Origin: Pseudomonadota bacterium
Lineage (GTDB): Bacteria > Pseudomonadota > Gammaproteobacteria > Pseudomonadales > Moraxellaceae
Assembly: GCA_021804355.1 (NCBI GenBank)
Contig: JAJZHP010000010.1
Coordinates: 1 to 39,017, forward strand
DNA length: 39,017 nucleotides
Reading direction: 5' to 3'
Shown here in pieces: positions 8,296-16,163 of this stretch. Every line of letters starts with the position of its first letter. The stretch's first letter is position 1. Under the pieces are notes generated by a model. The model was given only the letters and a program-made list of their open reading frames with translations, did not search any database and was not told the DNA's origin. The position numbers and the translations under genes were made by a program.

Positions 8296-9996
8296 ATGTT
8301 TAGAGCAGGTTGGGCATTAGCTGAGATAGTGATCAAGCCACAAGGTTTAGCCATGCATGGTTTCGGCCAGGCACAACATCGAGCCTGGCGCCAACGAACC
8401 CCACTGCATGCGCGTGCCCTGAGTTTTAGCGATGAACATGATCAAAGGCTACTGATAGGCTGCCTGGATTTGGGCTATGTCACGCATGCCATCAGGCAGG
8501 GGGTCGAGGCTGGATTGCAAAACCTGCTGGGAGCATCCTGGGATTCAGCAACCTTGTTGCTTACCTGCACTCATACGCACTCAGGTCCGGGAGGCTGTGC
8601 CCATGAGGCTTTGTACAACCTGGTCACCCCTGGATTTGTTGAAGCTCATGTCACGGCAATTGTAAAAGCTACCCTGGAGGCATTTCAGCGCGCCTTTGCC
8701 GATGAACAAGCGGTGGATTTGAACTGGATAGAAGGCTGTATTGACGATGAGGTGGAAGTAGCCTGGAATCGTTCGCTTAAAGCCTACCTGCGTAATCCTG
8801 AAGTTAAACCTGTACGTGACCATGAACGACACCTGGCTCTGGATCGTTTTATGCGGGTGCTGACCCTTACACAACGAGGGCAGGTACGAGCTTTGATGTC
8901 TCTATTTGGCGTTCATGCTACTTGTCTGGGTAATCAGCAGGATGCTTACGATGCCGATAACAAAGGTTATGCTGCCCGTGCCACTGAAAAAATACTTGCC
9001 GAGGCAGGCGCTTCCTTAGCTATTTTTGCCCAGGGCACAGCGGGAGATGTATCCCCTTATTACCATGGTCCGGGGGATCAGAAACGCAGGCAATCGATTC
9101 GAGGCGAAGCAGAAGTTGCTTATGCTATAGAGAATGGCTTGATACAAAGTCGTATGGCTTTGCAACTAGCTCAGCAAGAAGGTGAGCGTATATGGGGTAC
9201 TTTGGACAGTATTCTAACCTATGTAGATCTATCCAGGGTCAGTGTTGATCCCCAGTTTAGTCGTGGACAACGTGCTTGGACCACCGAACCTGCTCATGGT
9301 ATCAGTTTTTTTGCCGGTACGCCTGTCGATGGTCCGGGTCTGGCTACTCCGCTGATCCGCGTCCTAAGGCTGCTGAGTCGTGGTGTACGATGGAGCCAGC
9401 AACGCCATGCAGAGGCTGCTACGCAAGCATTTTATACGGCTCAGGGTAACAAGGATGTCTTGTTACATGCAGGCAAGCATCAGATACTCGGTCAGTCGCT
9501 GAAATCGCTCAAAGTGCCAGGCTGGTTAGATCCGGTGGTTGCTGAGTTGAAACATCAGGTCCAGGCAGGGGCCATGGTCGATAGCCCTCTGGTGCCCACG
9601 GTATTGCCTCTCCAGTTGATCGCCCTTGGCCAGCTGGGTATTATTGCCTGTCCAGGGGAATTCACAACCGTGGCCGGCCAGCGCCTGCTGCAGGGATTAG
9701 CCCCCATACTGGCTGAACGAGGCATCACCCGTTTGGCCATCATGACCTACTGTAACGATTACATGGGTTATGTGACTACCCAGGAAGAGTATCAGGAACA
9801 GGCCTATGAAGGCGGACATACGCTTTATGGGCAGTGGACCTTGGCTGCTTTTCAGACCTGTTTTGAGCAACTGGCCAGGGAGTTTATCAAGCCTCGGCAT
9901 GAGCGTAAGCATGACCAGATACGGCGTCCTCAGCCGGTTCCCCCGGAAGAGCTGCGTCGCCGCAGCTACCGGGAGCATTCCAGCATAGAGCGTTAG
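8296..9996 (+). CDS. Neutral/alkaline ceramidase-like hydrolase, no signal peptide
   Basis: The 566-residue protein matches the neutral ceramidase catalytic domain (amide-bond hydrolases that split ceramide into sphingosine and fatty acid). Visible landmarks are THTHSGPGG (His93/His95, zinc), FGVHAT (His207, zinc), GDVSP (Ser253, equivalent to the catalytic serine), CPGEFTT (Glu455) and YMGYVTTQEEY (Tyr489/Tyr492). All positions expected for a zinc amidase are therefore kept. Unlike secreted ceramidases (about 650-780 residues), it begins directly with the catalytic fold (MFRAGWALAEI), has no signal peptide, and appears to lack the C-terminal immunoglobulin-like domain. A cytoplasmic location is inferred. 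GGAG lies 6 bases before the ATG. The true substrate is unknown; ceramide is only the family's. Its end overlaps the convergent lipoprotein gene by four bases. Confidence 0.8.
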   Translation: MFRAGWALAEIVIKPQGLAMHGFGQAQHRAWRQRTPLHARALSFSDEHDQRLLIGCLDLGYVTHAIRQGVEAGLQNLLGASWDSATLLLTCTHTHSGPGGCAHEALYNLVTPGFVEAHVTAIVKATLEAFQRAFADEQAVDLNWIEGCIDDEVEVAWNRSLKAYLRNPEVKPVRDHERHLALDRFMRVLTLTQRGQVRALMSLFGVHATCLGNQQDAYDADNKGYAARATEKILAEAGASLAIFAQGTAGDVSPYYHGPGDQKRRQSIRGEAEVAYAIENGLIQSRMALQLAQQEGERIWGTLDSILTYVDLSRVSVDPQFSRGQRAWTTEPAHGISFFAGTPVDGPGLATPLIRVLRLLSRGVRWSQQRHAEAATQAFYTAQGNKDVLLHAGKHQILGQSLKSLKVPGWLDPVVAELKHQVQAGAMVDSPLVPTVLPLQLIALGQLGIIACPGEFTTVAGQRLLQGLAPILAERGITRLAIMTYCNDYMGYVTTQEEYQEQAYEGGHTLYGQWTLAAFQTCFEQLAREFIKPRHERKHDQIRRPQPVPPEELRRRSYREHSSIER

Positions 9997-11597
9997 TTAT
10001 CCATACGCTGATTGAGGGGATTGATGTTCATCGCCAGAGAGCCCACGAGCGGTGTAGCCCCTGCAGCGCCACTTTGCAGGGTGTAGAATATTTCCCGTGA
10101 ACCCAGTACATAGTTCAAGGTCCCTGTGTAGCTTGTCGATGGCCCAAAACTGAAGCTCGCCTGGCCGGTTATGATGAAGGGAGTCGCTGACAGAGTTGAA
10201 CCTGTGGCAACGAATTCCGTTAAACTTAAACTGCTAAAAGCATTACTAGGTAGAGCGGTGGAGAACAGCTCATTTTCATTTTCACCTTGGTTGACGGCGG
10301 AAGGCGTCAGCGTCAGTCCGGTGGCATTCGGCGTGACACAAGCACCTAGTCGGATTCCCCCCACGATGGGGCCTGTCGTCAAGAGGCGAATGCCAAAACC
10401 ACCACTGTTGCAGTTGATGCCATCATTCATTTCACCGCTGGCGGTTAGGCCTGCCCAATTAGGTAGCGCAGCTGTTGGGGCAAGCACAGCATCAAACCGG
10501 GTAAGAACTTGCGAGTTGGTATTAATACCAGCTCCTGAGAGGCTGTACGCGGGGCCGCCAAGGGTCATGGCACTCGTTAGGGTAGCTAGATGCTCATTAA
10601 GGCTATACATATGGCCGGTACTATCGGTCATGTTCAGCGTTAAATTTGATCCTACCAGGGTTCCTGATACAGATTTGTCTGTGGATGTCACATTACCATT
10701 AGTGTCTATAGTGACACTGTTATCTAAAAAGACTTCAGCAGGTAGGGGGGTAGGCGTGGGCGCTGGTGTTGACGTTAACAATGTGCTTGGCGCCAATAAG
10801 CCGGTTTCTGCTATCAGACCTTGCAGGCTATATGTTCCAACCAAGCTGGGGGCGGTGACATTGTAATCACCTTGTTCAAATTCAGGAGCCCAGGTGGCGT
10901 CGGCTGGAATGGTCTGCATGAGATTTTGTAAATGTAGCTCACATCCCGGCAAGGTGGCACTGGCGCTGCCGAGTACCGTTGAGGAAGCTCCGTTCACGGC
11001 GATATGGAAAGCCATGTCATCCGTATCCTTAAAGCCTGCAGGATGTGCACAGATGCCATCAGCGACAGCTTGTATGCTGGCAGCCAGAGGCAGAATATCA
11101 TTATGGTAAGTACTGAGTAACTGTGCATAAAGGGTAGGGGTCAGGTTGCCGTAGCTATTGCCTTGTGCAGCATAGAGCGCTAAGGCGGCGGTACTGACCT
11201 GGCTGATATCCAGATCAGGTAGACTGGTTGGATTCAAGGTGGCGGCACTGAGCAAGCTGCTGGCCTGGCCTAGATAACTGGTAAGCACTACGCTGCCATC
11301 CGGGGAGACAGCGTTGGCAAAAACCGGTGCAGAGGTATTGGGAAAGGTGACATTGATACTGTACTGGCCTTGAGCATCAGCGGTAATGGTTCCTAGCAGC
11401 TGTGCACCTGTCTGGTTTAGCGGCGCACCCAGGGTAAAGGTGACCACGGCACCGGCAACAGGTGCATCGATGACGCCCCCTGTCAGTAAAGTCCCTGTTG
11501 AAGATCCTGCGCCGCTGCCACCACTGCCGCAGGCTACCAGAGCCAAGGCTGATACAAGTATTAAGGTAGGTGTTTTGACTGTACGGGATAATCTCAT
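9993..11597 (-). CDS. Hypothetical lipoprotein with N-terminal carboxypeptidase-regulatory-like domain
   Basis: No named function. The chosen start gives MRLSRTVKTPTLILVSALALVACGSGG, a lipoprotein signal peptide with lipobox LVAC followed by a Gly/Ser linker, so export and lipid anchoring are likely. The frame is open 58 codons further upstream, but that extension has no signal peptide and would run across the promoter; ATG at 11606 is a second candidate. After the linker comes a beta-rich segment (GVIDAPVAGAVVTFTLG and following) like the repeats that decorate surface proteins. Then come a middle region with several cysteines, a Thr/Pro linker (TPAPTPTPLPA) and a beta-rich C-terminal half, giving 534 residues in total. 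It is transcribed divergently from the DUF6502/DUF5666 pair and shares its regulatory region. Confidence 0.7.
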   Translation of the reverse strand: MRLSRTVKTPTLILVSALALVACGSGGSGAGSSTGTLLTGGVIDAPVAGAVVTFTLGAPLNQTGAQLLGTITADAQGQYSINVTFPNTSAPVFANAVSPDGSVVLTSYLGQASSLLSAATLNPTSLPDLDISQVSTAALALYAAQGNSYGNLTPTLYAQLLSTYHNDILPLAASIQAVADGICAHPAGFKDTDDMAFHIAVNGASSTVLGSASATLPGCELHLQNLMQTIPADATWAPEFEQGDYNVTAPSLVGTYSLQGLIAETGLLAPSTLLTSTPAPTPTPLPAEVFLDNSVTIDTNGNVTSTDKSVSGTLVGSNLTLNMTDSTGHMYSLNEHLATLTSAMTLGGPAYSLSGAGINTNSQVLTRFDAVLAPTAALPNWAGLTASGEMNDGINCNSGGFGIRLLTTGPIVGGIRLGACVTPNATGLTLTPSAVNQGENENELFSTALPSNAFSSLSLTEFVATGSTLSATPFIITGQASFSFGPSTSYTGTLNYVLGSREIFYTLQSGAAGATPLVGSLAMNINPLNQRMDN

Positions 11598-11630
11598 GAT
11601 GTCCATGTCCAAGATGTTGTGGGTGGACTT

Positions 11631-11659
11631 ACTATAAATGGGAAAAATTCCCATGTCTA
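11631..11659 (-). promoter_or_regulatory. Candidate sigma-70 promoter for the lipoprotein gene
   Basis: On the minus strand TAGACA (11659-11654) and TATAGT (11636-11631) are separated by exactly 17 bases, close to the sigma-70 consensus. The predicted start near 11624 leaves a leader of about 27 bases to the ATG at 11597, supporting that start over the longer open frame. Confidence 0.65.
11638..11654. promoter_or_regulatory. Perfect 17-bp palindrome, candidate operator for both divergent genes
   Basis: ATGGGAA-AAA-TTCCCAT is a perfect 7-3-7 inverted repeat. It fills the spacer of the minus-strand promoter and covers the proposed -35 of the plus-strand promoter. A protein bound here could control both directions. 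The neighbouring DUF6502-like gene has an HTH-like segment and is a candidate binder, by inference only. Confidence 0.5.
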
Positions 11660-11676
11660 ATAATTTTGTGTAGAAT
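11648..11676 (+). promoter_or_regulatory. Candidate promoter for the DUF6502-DUF5666 operon
   Basis: TTCCCA (11648-11653; 4 of 6 consensus matches) and TAGAAT (11671-11676) are 17 bases apart. The -10 region TGTGTAGAAT is identical to that of the ihfB promoter. The -35 lies inside the palindrome at 11638-11654. Confidence 0.5.
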
Positions 11677-11712
11677 GTGAACTGCGTTCGAGATGAGGAG
11701 GGTGCATGTACC

Positions 11713-12555
11713 ATGAGTGAGCCGGGGGATCCTATCCAACCGTGGCTAAAAGCTAGCGATGCCTTGCTCATGCCCTGGCTTTTGTTGCTGCTGGATCGTG
11801 GGGTGGATTACTCCATGTTCAGTAAGCACATCAAGACCCTCTTTCTCAAATCGGCTCAGTCTTTGCTCGATGAGAAACAACAGAAAACCACGGATTCAGC
11901 CTTAAGTATTTTAAGTGGCGTACACCGCAAAGATGTACGCCAGTGGCGGGAGACATCCACACAATCCCAACCTGAGGCCCGCGACTTAAGTTTGGCTAAT
12001 CAGGTATGGACCCTTTGGCTGCATGATGAGCGTTACCAGGGCGATCGTTTGCCGCGTCAAGGGGCAGAGCCCTCATTTGAGTCTCTGGTGCGAGAGATCA
12101 GTCTCGACATACACCCCCACAGTGTGTTGCTAGAGCTTAAAAGGCTGGGTTTGGTGGATGTATTGCCTGATGAGGTCGATTGGGTCGTCAGACTCCGCGA
12201 TTCTTTTGTTCCGCCGCAAGATACAGCTGAGCTATGGGCCATGCTGGCAGGTAGCCTGGGTGATCATATTCAGGCCGCCGTGGATAATATACGTTTCGGT
12301 CCGACACATTTGGAACAGAGTGTATTTGCAGAACCCTTATCAGCTGAGAGCATAAAGGAATTGGAACAATTGGCGAGGGATGCCTGGGCAGGCACACAGC
12401 AACAACTTTTAGCAGCAGCGCGTAGACATTGGCAGAACGATAAGCATTTGCCAGCCTCAGAAAGATTGTATCGATTTCGTGCCGGCTCCTATTTTTTTCA
12501 GAGTACAAGCTTGTCATCAACGGATACAGAGCATCGCAAGGAGACCAAAAAATGA
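11713..12555 (+). CDS. DUF6502-like protein with helix-turn-helix segment
   Basis: The product is 280 residues from this ATG, which follows GAGGAGG (11695-11701) by 11 bases; the frame is open 12 codons further but without a better site. I recognise it as DUF6502-like from the early helices LMPWLLLLLDRGVDYSMFSKHIK and the segment TTDSALSILSGVHRKDVRQW. The latter reads as a helix-turn-helix (a winged-helix-like N-terminal domain). There is no signal peptide or membrane segment (the leucine-rich helix is short), so it is probably cytoplasmic. It overlaps the next gene by four bases (ATGA), so the two are coupled. In my recollection DUF6502 and DUF5666 genes are neighbours in other proteobacteria, suggesting a regulator or partner of the lipoprotein. 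The function is not established. Confidence 0.75.
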   Translation: MSEPGDPIQPWLKASDALLMPWLLLLLDRGVDYSMFSKHIKTLFLKSAQSLLDEKQQKTTDSALSILSGVHRKDVRQWRETSTQSQPEARDLSLANQVWTLWLHDERYQGDRLPRQGAEPSFESLVREISLDIHPHSVLLELKRLGLVDVLPDEVDWVVRLRDSFVPPQDTAELWAMLAGSLGDHIQAAVDNIRFGPTHLEQSVFAEPLSAESIKELEQLARDAWAGTQQQLLAAARRHWQNDKHLPASERLYRFRAGSYFFQSTSLSSTDTEHRKETKK

Positions 12556-14165
12556 GCTTACGCAAGCATCACGGTGCTCGAAATGGCCTGCGAATTTTAC
12601 AGATCATGCTGTTGTTTTTACTCGATGCCTGCGGGGGTGGAGGAGGGCTGGCTAGTCTGGGTGGGGTAGGATCGGGTGGCACGGGCAGTGCTATGGGCAC
12701 GGTGACAGGATTGGCCAGTGTGATCCTGGATGGTAACGAATTTAACGATACGCAAGCCTCCTGGGCAGCCAGTGATGCACAAGGTGTCAATATAGGTGTT
12801 CCAGCCACGCAGATAAATTTAGGTGATCAGGTCATAATGAGCTTGACCGGTCAAGGGCAGACTGGTCATGTACAAGTGCAAGCACAACTGGCAGGTACGG
12901 TCTCCTCGCTAGGAGTGAACAGCATGATGGTCAATGGGTTACAGGTCCGGATATCTACGGATGCAAGCTTAGCTCCCTTAACTTATTTTACCGGTTTGGG
13001 AAACTTCAATGATCTTGCCGTGGGTGAACAAGTTGAAGTATTTGGTGCCTATGGTGAAGACGCACAAGGCCCCTATCTGTTAGCAACGCGGGTGGTGCTA
13101 CAGCCCTTAGGAGGACTTAGCCTGATGACCGGGCGAGTGCAAAGCTATTCACCGGGAAGTTCAACCCTGGTTTTGGGAGGAATCAGCTATGCGTTGAGCT
13201 CGGTTGCTCTGAATCAGGCCGCAACAGCCAACCTACAGCCTGGCCAGTTGGTGACACTCTGGATGTCATCGGCCTCTACGGTCGTGTCAGCTCTGTACGT
13301 CTACAGCGTGCAAGGTTTGCAGGGAAATCTGCAGATCTCTGGTATTGCTTATAACTTGCAAAGTGGACAGTTTCAGGTGGATGGTATCACCGTGCTGGCC
13401 AGTGCAGCCCAGATGACGGTAGTGCATGAGGGTAGTTATGTGACGGTAGAAGGACAAGTCACTAGGGCTACGGTTGAGGCCAGTCAGGTCAATGCTATGA
13501 CGTCCTTAGGAGCACCCGTACTGTTACATGGTAGTGTGACGCAGTATGTCAGCTCAGCCAGTCTGGTTGTACGGGGCATCCCTGTAGATGCCTCTCATGC
13601 TACGATTAATGGCAATTTGGCGAATGGGATCTTTGTCGAAATTCAAGGACAGATTGCCGGGAACACGGTGCTGGCTACGCAGGTGGACGTGCAAGCGCCT
13701 CCGGTACAGGCAACCCTGGATCAGCAAGGCATAGTGACGGCTCTCGATATGACCCAATCAACCTTAACCCTGAACGCTGAGGATGGAGCGAGTTACCAGG
13801 TACATTGGACGAATAATGTTTTTGTTGTACCTGTGAAAGAGGGGGCAAAAGCATCATTGTCGCAGTTGATGATGGGGCAGCAGATTGAAGTACATGGTCA
13901 AGTTCAGGCAGATGGCAGCCTGCTGGCTGATACGCTAACATTTTCAGGAAATCCTCCATCCGCACCAGGAAAAGGTGGTCTGGAAGTTCATGGTGTGGTT
14001 TATAGCTATAACGCAGCTTTAGGGATATTTTATGTTAATAATCTGCCCTTCAGTTTAGGGCAGGTCAACGTGCAGGGGGGCACATTGGCCAATGGTAGCG
14101 CCGTAGATATCAGTTTTATGCCGGGTGCGCCCAATCAAGTTCTGACCCTGACGATGGATAATTAA
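12552..14165 (+). CDS. Lipoprotein with about seven tandem DUF5666-like repeats
   Basis: A 537-residue exported protein. The N-terminus has a basic start, a hydrophobic stretch and a lipobox-like LDAC (Cys27) followed by a run of glycines; aspartate before the final alanine is unusual for a lipobox. The rest is made of beta-strand repeats that start with G-x-V and end with a 'VEVHG...DGSLLA' type segment. Their starts fall near residues 49, 115, 194, 259, 326, 391 and 480, a spacing of about 66-90. This is the DUF5666 pattern, thought to be OB-like. No catalytic residues were seen, so a binding or structural surface role is possible. Translation is coupled to the DUF6502-like gene by an ATGA overlap. 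Confidence 0.75.
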   Translation: MSLRKHHGARNGLRILQIMLLFLLDACGGGGGLASLGGVGSGGTGSAMGTVTGLASVILDGNEFNDTQASWAASDAQGVNIGVPATQINLGDQVIMSLTGQGQTGHVQVQAQLAGTVSSLGVNSMMVNGLQVRISTDASLAPLTYFTGLGNFNDLAVGEQVEVFGAYGEDAQGPYLLATRVVLQPLGGLSLMTGRVQSYSPGSSTLVLGGISYALSSVALNQAATANLQPGQLVTLWMSSASTVVSALYVYSVQGLQGNLQISGIAYNLQSGQFQVDGITVLASAAQMTVVHEGSYVTVEGQVTRATVEASQVNAMTSLGAPVLLHGSVTQYVSSASLVVRGIPVDASHATINGNLANGIFVEIQGQIAGNTVLATQVDVQAPPVQATLDQQGIVTALDMTQSTLTLNAEDGASYQVHWTNNVFVVPVKEGAKASLSQLMMGQQIEVHGQVQADGSLLADTLTFSGNPPSAPGKGGLEVHGVVYSYNAALGIFYVNNLPFSLGQVNVQGGTLANGSAVDISFMPGAPNQVLTLTMDN

Positions 14166-14238
14166 ATGCCGCTGGATTTGCATGAGGGGTCTGATTGCGG
14201 GACAATTGCAGCTGGGTCTGGAGGGTTGAGGTGAGTGG

Positions 14239-15105
14239 GTGGAAGCACAAACGTTAAACGATCAAATGCTGTTGCCGCGAGGCGAATTTAACAAGTTGCA
14301 AAAAAGACTACGCCGGCTGGTTGGTCAGGCCATCGCTGATTACGCCATGATACAAGAGGGCGACAAGGTGATGGTGTGCCTGTCAGGCGGAAAAGATAGC
14401 TATACGATGCTGGATATCCTGCTGAGTCTGCAAATCAGCTCTCCGGTTCGTTTTGAATTGGTCGCGGTGAATCTGGACCAGAAACAACCGGGCTTTCCTG
14501 AACATGTACTACCGGCTTATCTCGAGGCCAGAGGTGTACCTTTTTATATTCTTGAGCGCGATACGTACAGCATCGTTAAACAGCTCACTCCCGAAGGTAA
14601 AACCTACTGCAGTATGTGTTCGCGACTGCGTCGTGGCAATCTTTATGGTTTTGCCCAGCAAATTGGGGCCACCAAGGTGGCACTAGGTCATCATCGTGAT
14701 GACATCATGGCAACCTTTTTTCTGAATTTGTTTTTCAATGGCAAGCTCAAGGCCATGCCGCCAAAGTTGTTGAGTGATGATGGCCGTAACGTCTTGATTC
14801 GTCCGCTGGCTTATTGCCGCGAGCAGGATATTATTGCCTATGCCCGCCAGCGTGAATTCCCCATTATTCCCTGCAATCTATGTGGTTCTCAGGATAATTT
14901 GCAGAGGGTGGTGGTTAGTGACATGCTTCGCGCCTGGGATCAGCAACATCCGCATCGTCTGGACAGCATATTTACGGCACTGACCAGTGTGGCGCCTTCC
15001 CAATTGCTGGATCGTGAATTGTTTGACTTTGTCGGTCTGGAATCTCGCCGTGAAAACAAGGAGCGCGATGATCATCGTTTGGAGCTGGTGGACTTGACCT
15101 TGTAA
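14239..15105 (+). CDS. ttcA: tRNA 2-thiocytidine(32) synthetase TtcA
   Basis: Adds sulfur to cytidine 32 of certain tRNAs using ATP and an iron-sulfur cluster. The PP-loop SGGKDS is at residues 49-54, the cluster cysteines are Cys124 and Cys127 (CSMC), and another CxxC occurs at 212-215 (CNLC). NKLQKRLRR near the N-terminus is typical. Length is 288 residues against about 310 in E. coli. The start is GTG, supported by GAGG (14228-14231) seven bases upstream; the next ATG is nine codons in and has no such site. It appears to be the first gene of a new unit after the DUF5666 lipoprotein. Confidence 0.95.
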   Translation: MEAQTLNDQMLLPRGEFNKLQKRLRRLVGQAIADYAMIQEGDKVMVCLSGGKDSYTMLDILLSLQISSPVRFELVAVNLDQKQPGFPEHVLPAYLEARGVPFYILERDTYSIVKQLTPEGKTYCSMCSRLRRGNLYGFAQQIGATKVALGHHRDDIMATFFLNLFFNGKLKAMPPKLLSDDGRNVLIRPLAYCREQDIIAYARQREFPIIPCNLCGSQDNLQRVVVSDMLRAWDQQHPHRLDSIFTALTSVAPSQLLDRELFDFVGLESRRENKERDDHRLELVDLTL

Positions 15106-15131
15106 CGGGCTCCATCGCTAGAGGGATTTTT

Positions 15132-15980
15132 ATGTCTACGGATAGTTCAGGAATCAGTTTTACGGCCCACTATACCGGTGAAGTTTGGTTACGTCAGGGG
15201 TGGTCGGATCCTGCGCTTTCAACGCCACAAGGGCGGCTGTTCTATCAGGCGGCGCGACCTTTGGAAATGGCTGCACGATGGTTGACGGGATCGAATAATG
15301 AATTGTTGCTACTACAGCGTCATGCCATTATCGATTATTGGCTGCATCAAGCCCTGCAACTGAATCCTGATTTGCAGGTGGTTGAATTAGCCTGTGGGTT
15401 ATCTCCCCGAGGTCAGTCATTTATACGCCAATACCCTGAAATGACTTACCTGGAAGCTGATTTGCCCGAAATGGCTTTCCGAAAACTTAAACGTTTAGAA
15501 GCGATGGGTGTGCAGGCCAAGCGTCATCGTGTGGCTGTATGCAATATTTTACAAACAGAGGGAGAATACTCCCTGGCAGCTTTGGCTAAACGAGAGTTGC
15601 AAGCGGATAAGCCTGTACTTTGTATCACAGAAGGGCTGGTTAACTATTTCACCTTGCCGGTTATTTCTCGTTTCTGGCAATCGCTGGCTCAGATGCTGTC
15701 AACCTTCCCCCAAGGACGCTATCTGACGGATCTTTACCCTGATTTTTCATGGCACCCCCACTTACGCTGGGTACGCCCCCTGAAAAACATACTCGCGTGG
15801 GCCACCGAGGCTGAAGTCAGTTTACACTTTGCAGATGAGCAGCAGATTCGTCAGCATATGAGATCCTTGGGATTTGCTGATTGTCAGGTACATGTACCGG
15901 AGTCTTATTACGGCTGGTTAGAGGATTTACCCATCTTGCCGGTGCCCAGTCTGGTGCGTGTGGTTGATTGCAGCCTTTGA
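15132..15980 (+). CDS. Leucine-carboxyl-methyltransferase-like SAM methyltransferase
   Basis: A 282-residue class I SAM-dependent methyltransferase of the LCM/PPM group (COG3315-like). The SAM-binding motif VVELACGLSPRG lies near residues 79-90, followed by the acidic loop YLEADLPEM and ITEGLVNYF, which is typical of this family. The substrate is unknown; members act on carboxyl or hydroxyl groups, and several sit in natural-product clusters, but nothing nearby suggests one. The stop codon TGA at 15978-15980 lies inside the terminal TTGACATCC of an IS200/IS605-type relic. The last one or two codons may therefore have been changed by insertion; the protein still looks close to full length. The start follows the AGAGGG at about 15120. 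Confidence 0.82.
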   Translation: MSTDSSGISFTAHYTGEVWLRQGWSDPALSTPQGRLFYQAARPLEMAARWLTGSNNELLLLQRHAIIDYWLHQALQLNPDLQVVELACGLSPRGQSFIRQYPEMTYLEADLPEMAFRKLKRLEAMGVQAKRHRVAVCNILQTEGEYSLAALAKRELQADKPVLCITEGLVNYFTLPVISRFWQSLAQMLSTFPQGRYLTDLYPDFSWHPHLRWVRPLKNILAWATEAEVSLHFADEQQIRQHMRSLGFADCQVHVPESYYGWLEDLPILPVPSLVRVVDCSL

Positions 15981-16110
15981 CATCCTCCCCTCCCTCAGCC
16001 GATGGCTGCCGCTTACGCGGAAAGAGAGTGGATTCCTTCTGCAAGACGCTCATGTCCAATCCATAGACCCAATATTTTCAGGGGACGTGAGAATGTTGGT
16101 GGCGGCAATC
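15977..16110 (-). mobile_element. IS200/IS605-family relic: tnpB 3' tip plus right end
   Basis: Read on the minus strand, 16109-16086 encodes IAATNILT, matching the NAAxNIL motif at the C-terminus of TnpB transposon proteins with the leading Asn changed. It runs on to a TGA at 16052-16050. After it comes GAATCC, then a compound hairpin containing CCGC-GTAA-GCGG and AGCC-ATC-GGCT, and finally GGGGAGGATGTCAA ending at 15977. That string is the usual right end (omega-RNA region) of these elements, and TCAA is a known type of right cleavage site. No upstream tnpB sequence is recognisable beyond about 16110, so this is a dead fragment of about 134 bp. It lies between the methyltransferase and the metal ATPase. 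Confidence 0.7.
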
Positions 16111-16125
16111 CAGGGTAGTCGTATC

Positions 16126-16157
16126 GAGTATACTCTAAGTCCCTCATTAATCAGGGA
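16126..16157 (+). promoter_or_regulatory. Palindromic promoter region of the metal ATPase
   Basis: A perfect palindrome GAGTATACTC (16126-16135) contains a -10-like TATACT (16129-16134). A second inverted repeat, TCCCT (16140-16144) and AGGGA (16153-16157) over 8 bases, covers the Shine-Dalgarno AGGGA placed 6 bases before the ATG. No good -35 was found at normal spacing, which would fit an activator-dependent or repressed promoter. A metal-responsive control site is inference. Confidence 0.4.
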
Positions 16158-16163
16158 ATCGAT

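Noticed and set aside
10171-10866. 231-codon plus-strand open frame opposite the lipoprotein gene
   Set aside because: It is antisense to a frame with a clear signal peptide and secreted-protein composition; no motif or ribosome-binding site.
11598-11771. 58-codon N-terminal extension of the lipoprotein frame
   Set aside because: It crosses the predicted promoter, and the lipoprotein signal peptide starts at the internal Met (11597).
15817-16059. 80-codon minus-strand open frame across the transposon relic
   Set aside because: It runs through the right-end hairpin in a frame different from the TnpB-like tip and shows no protein motif.
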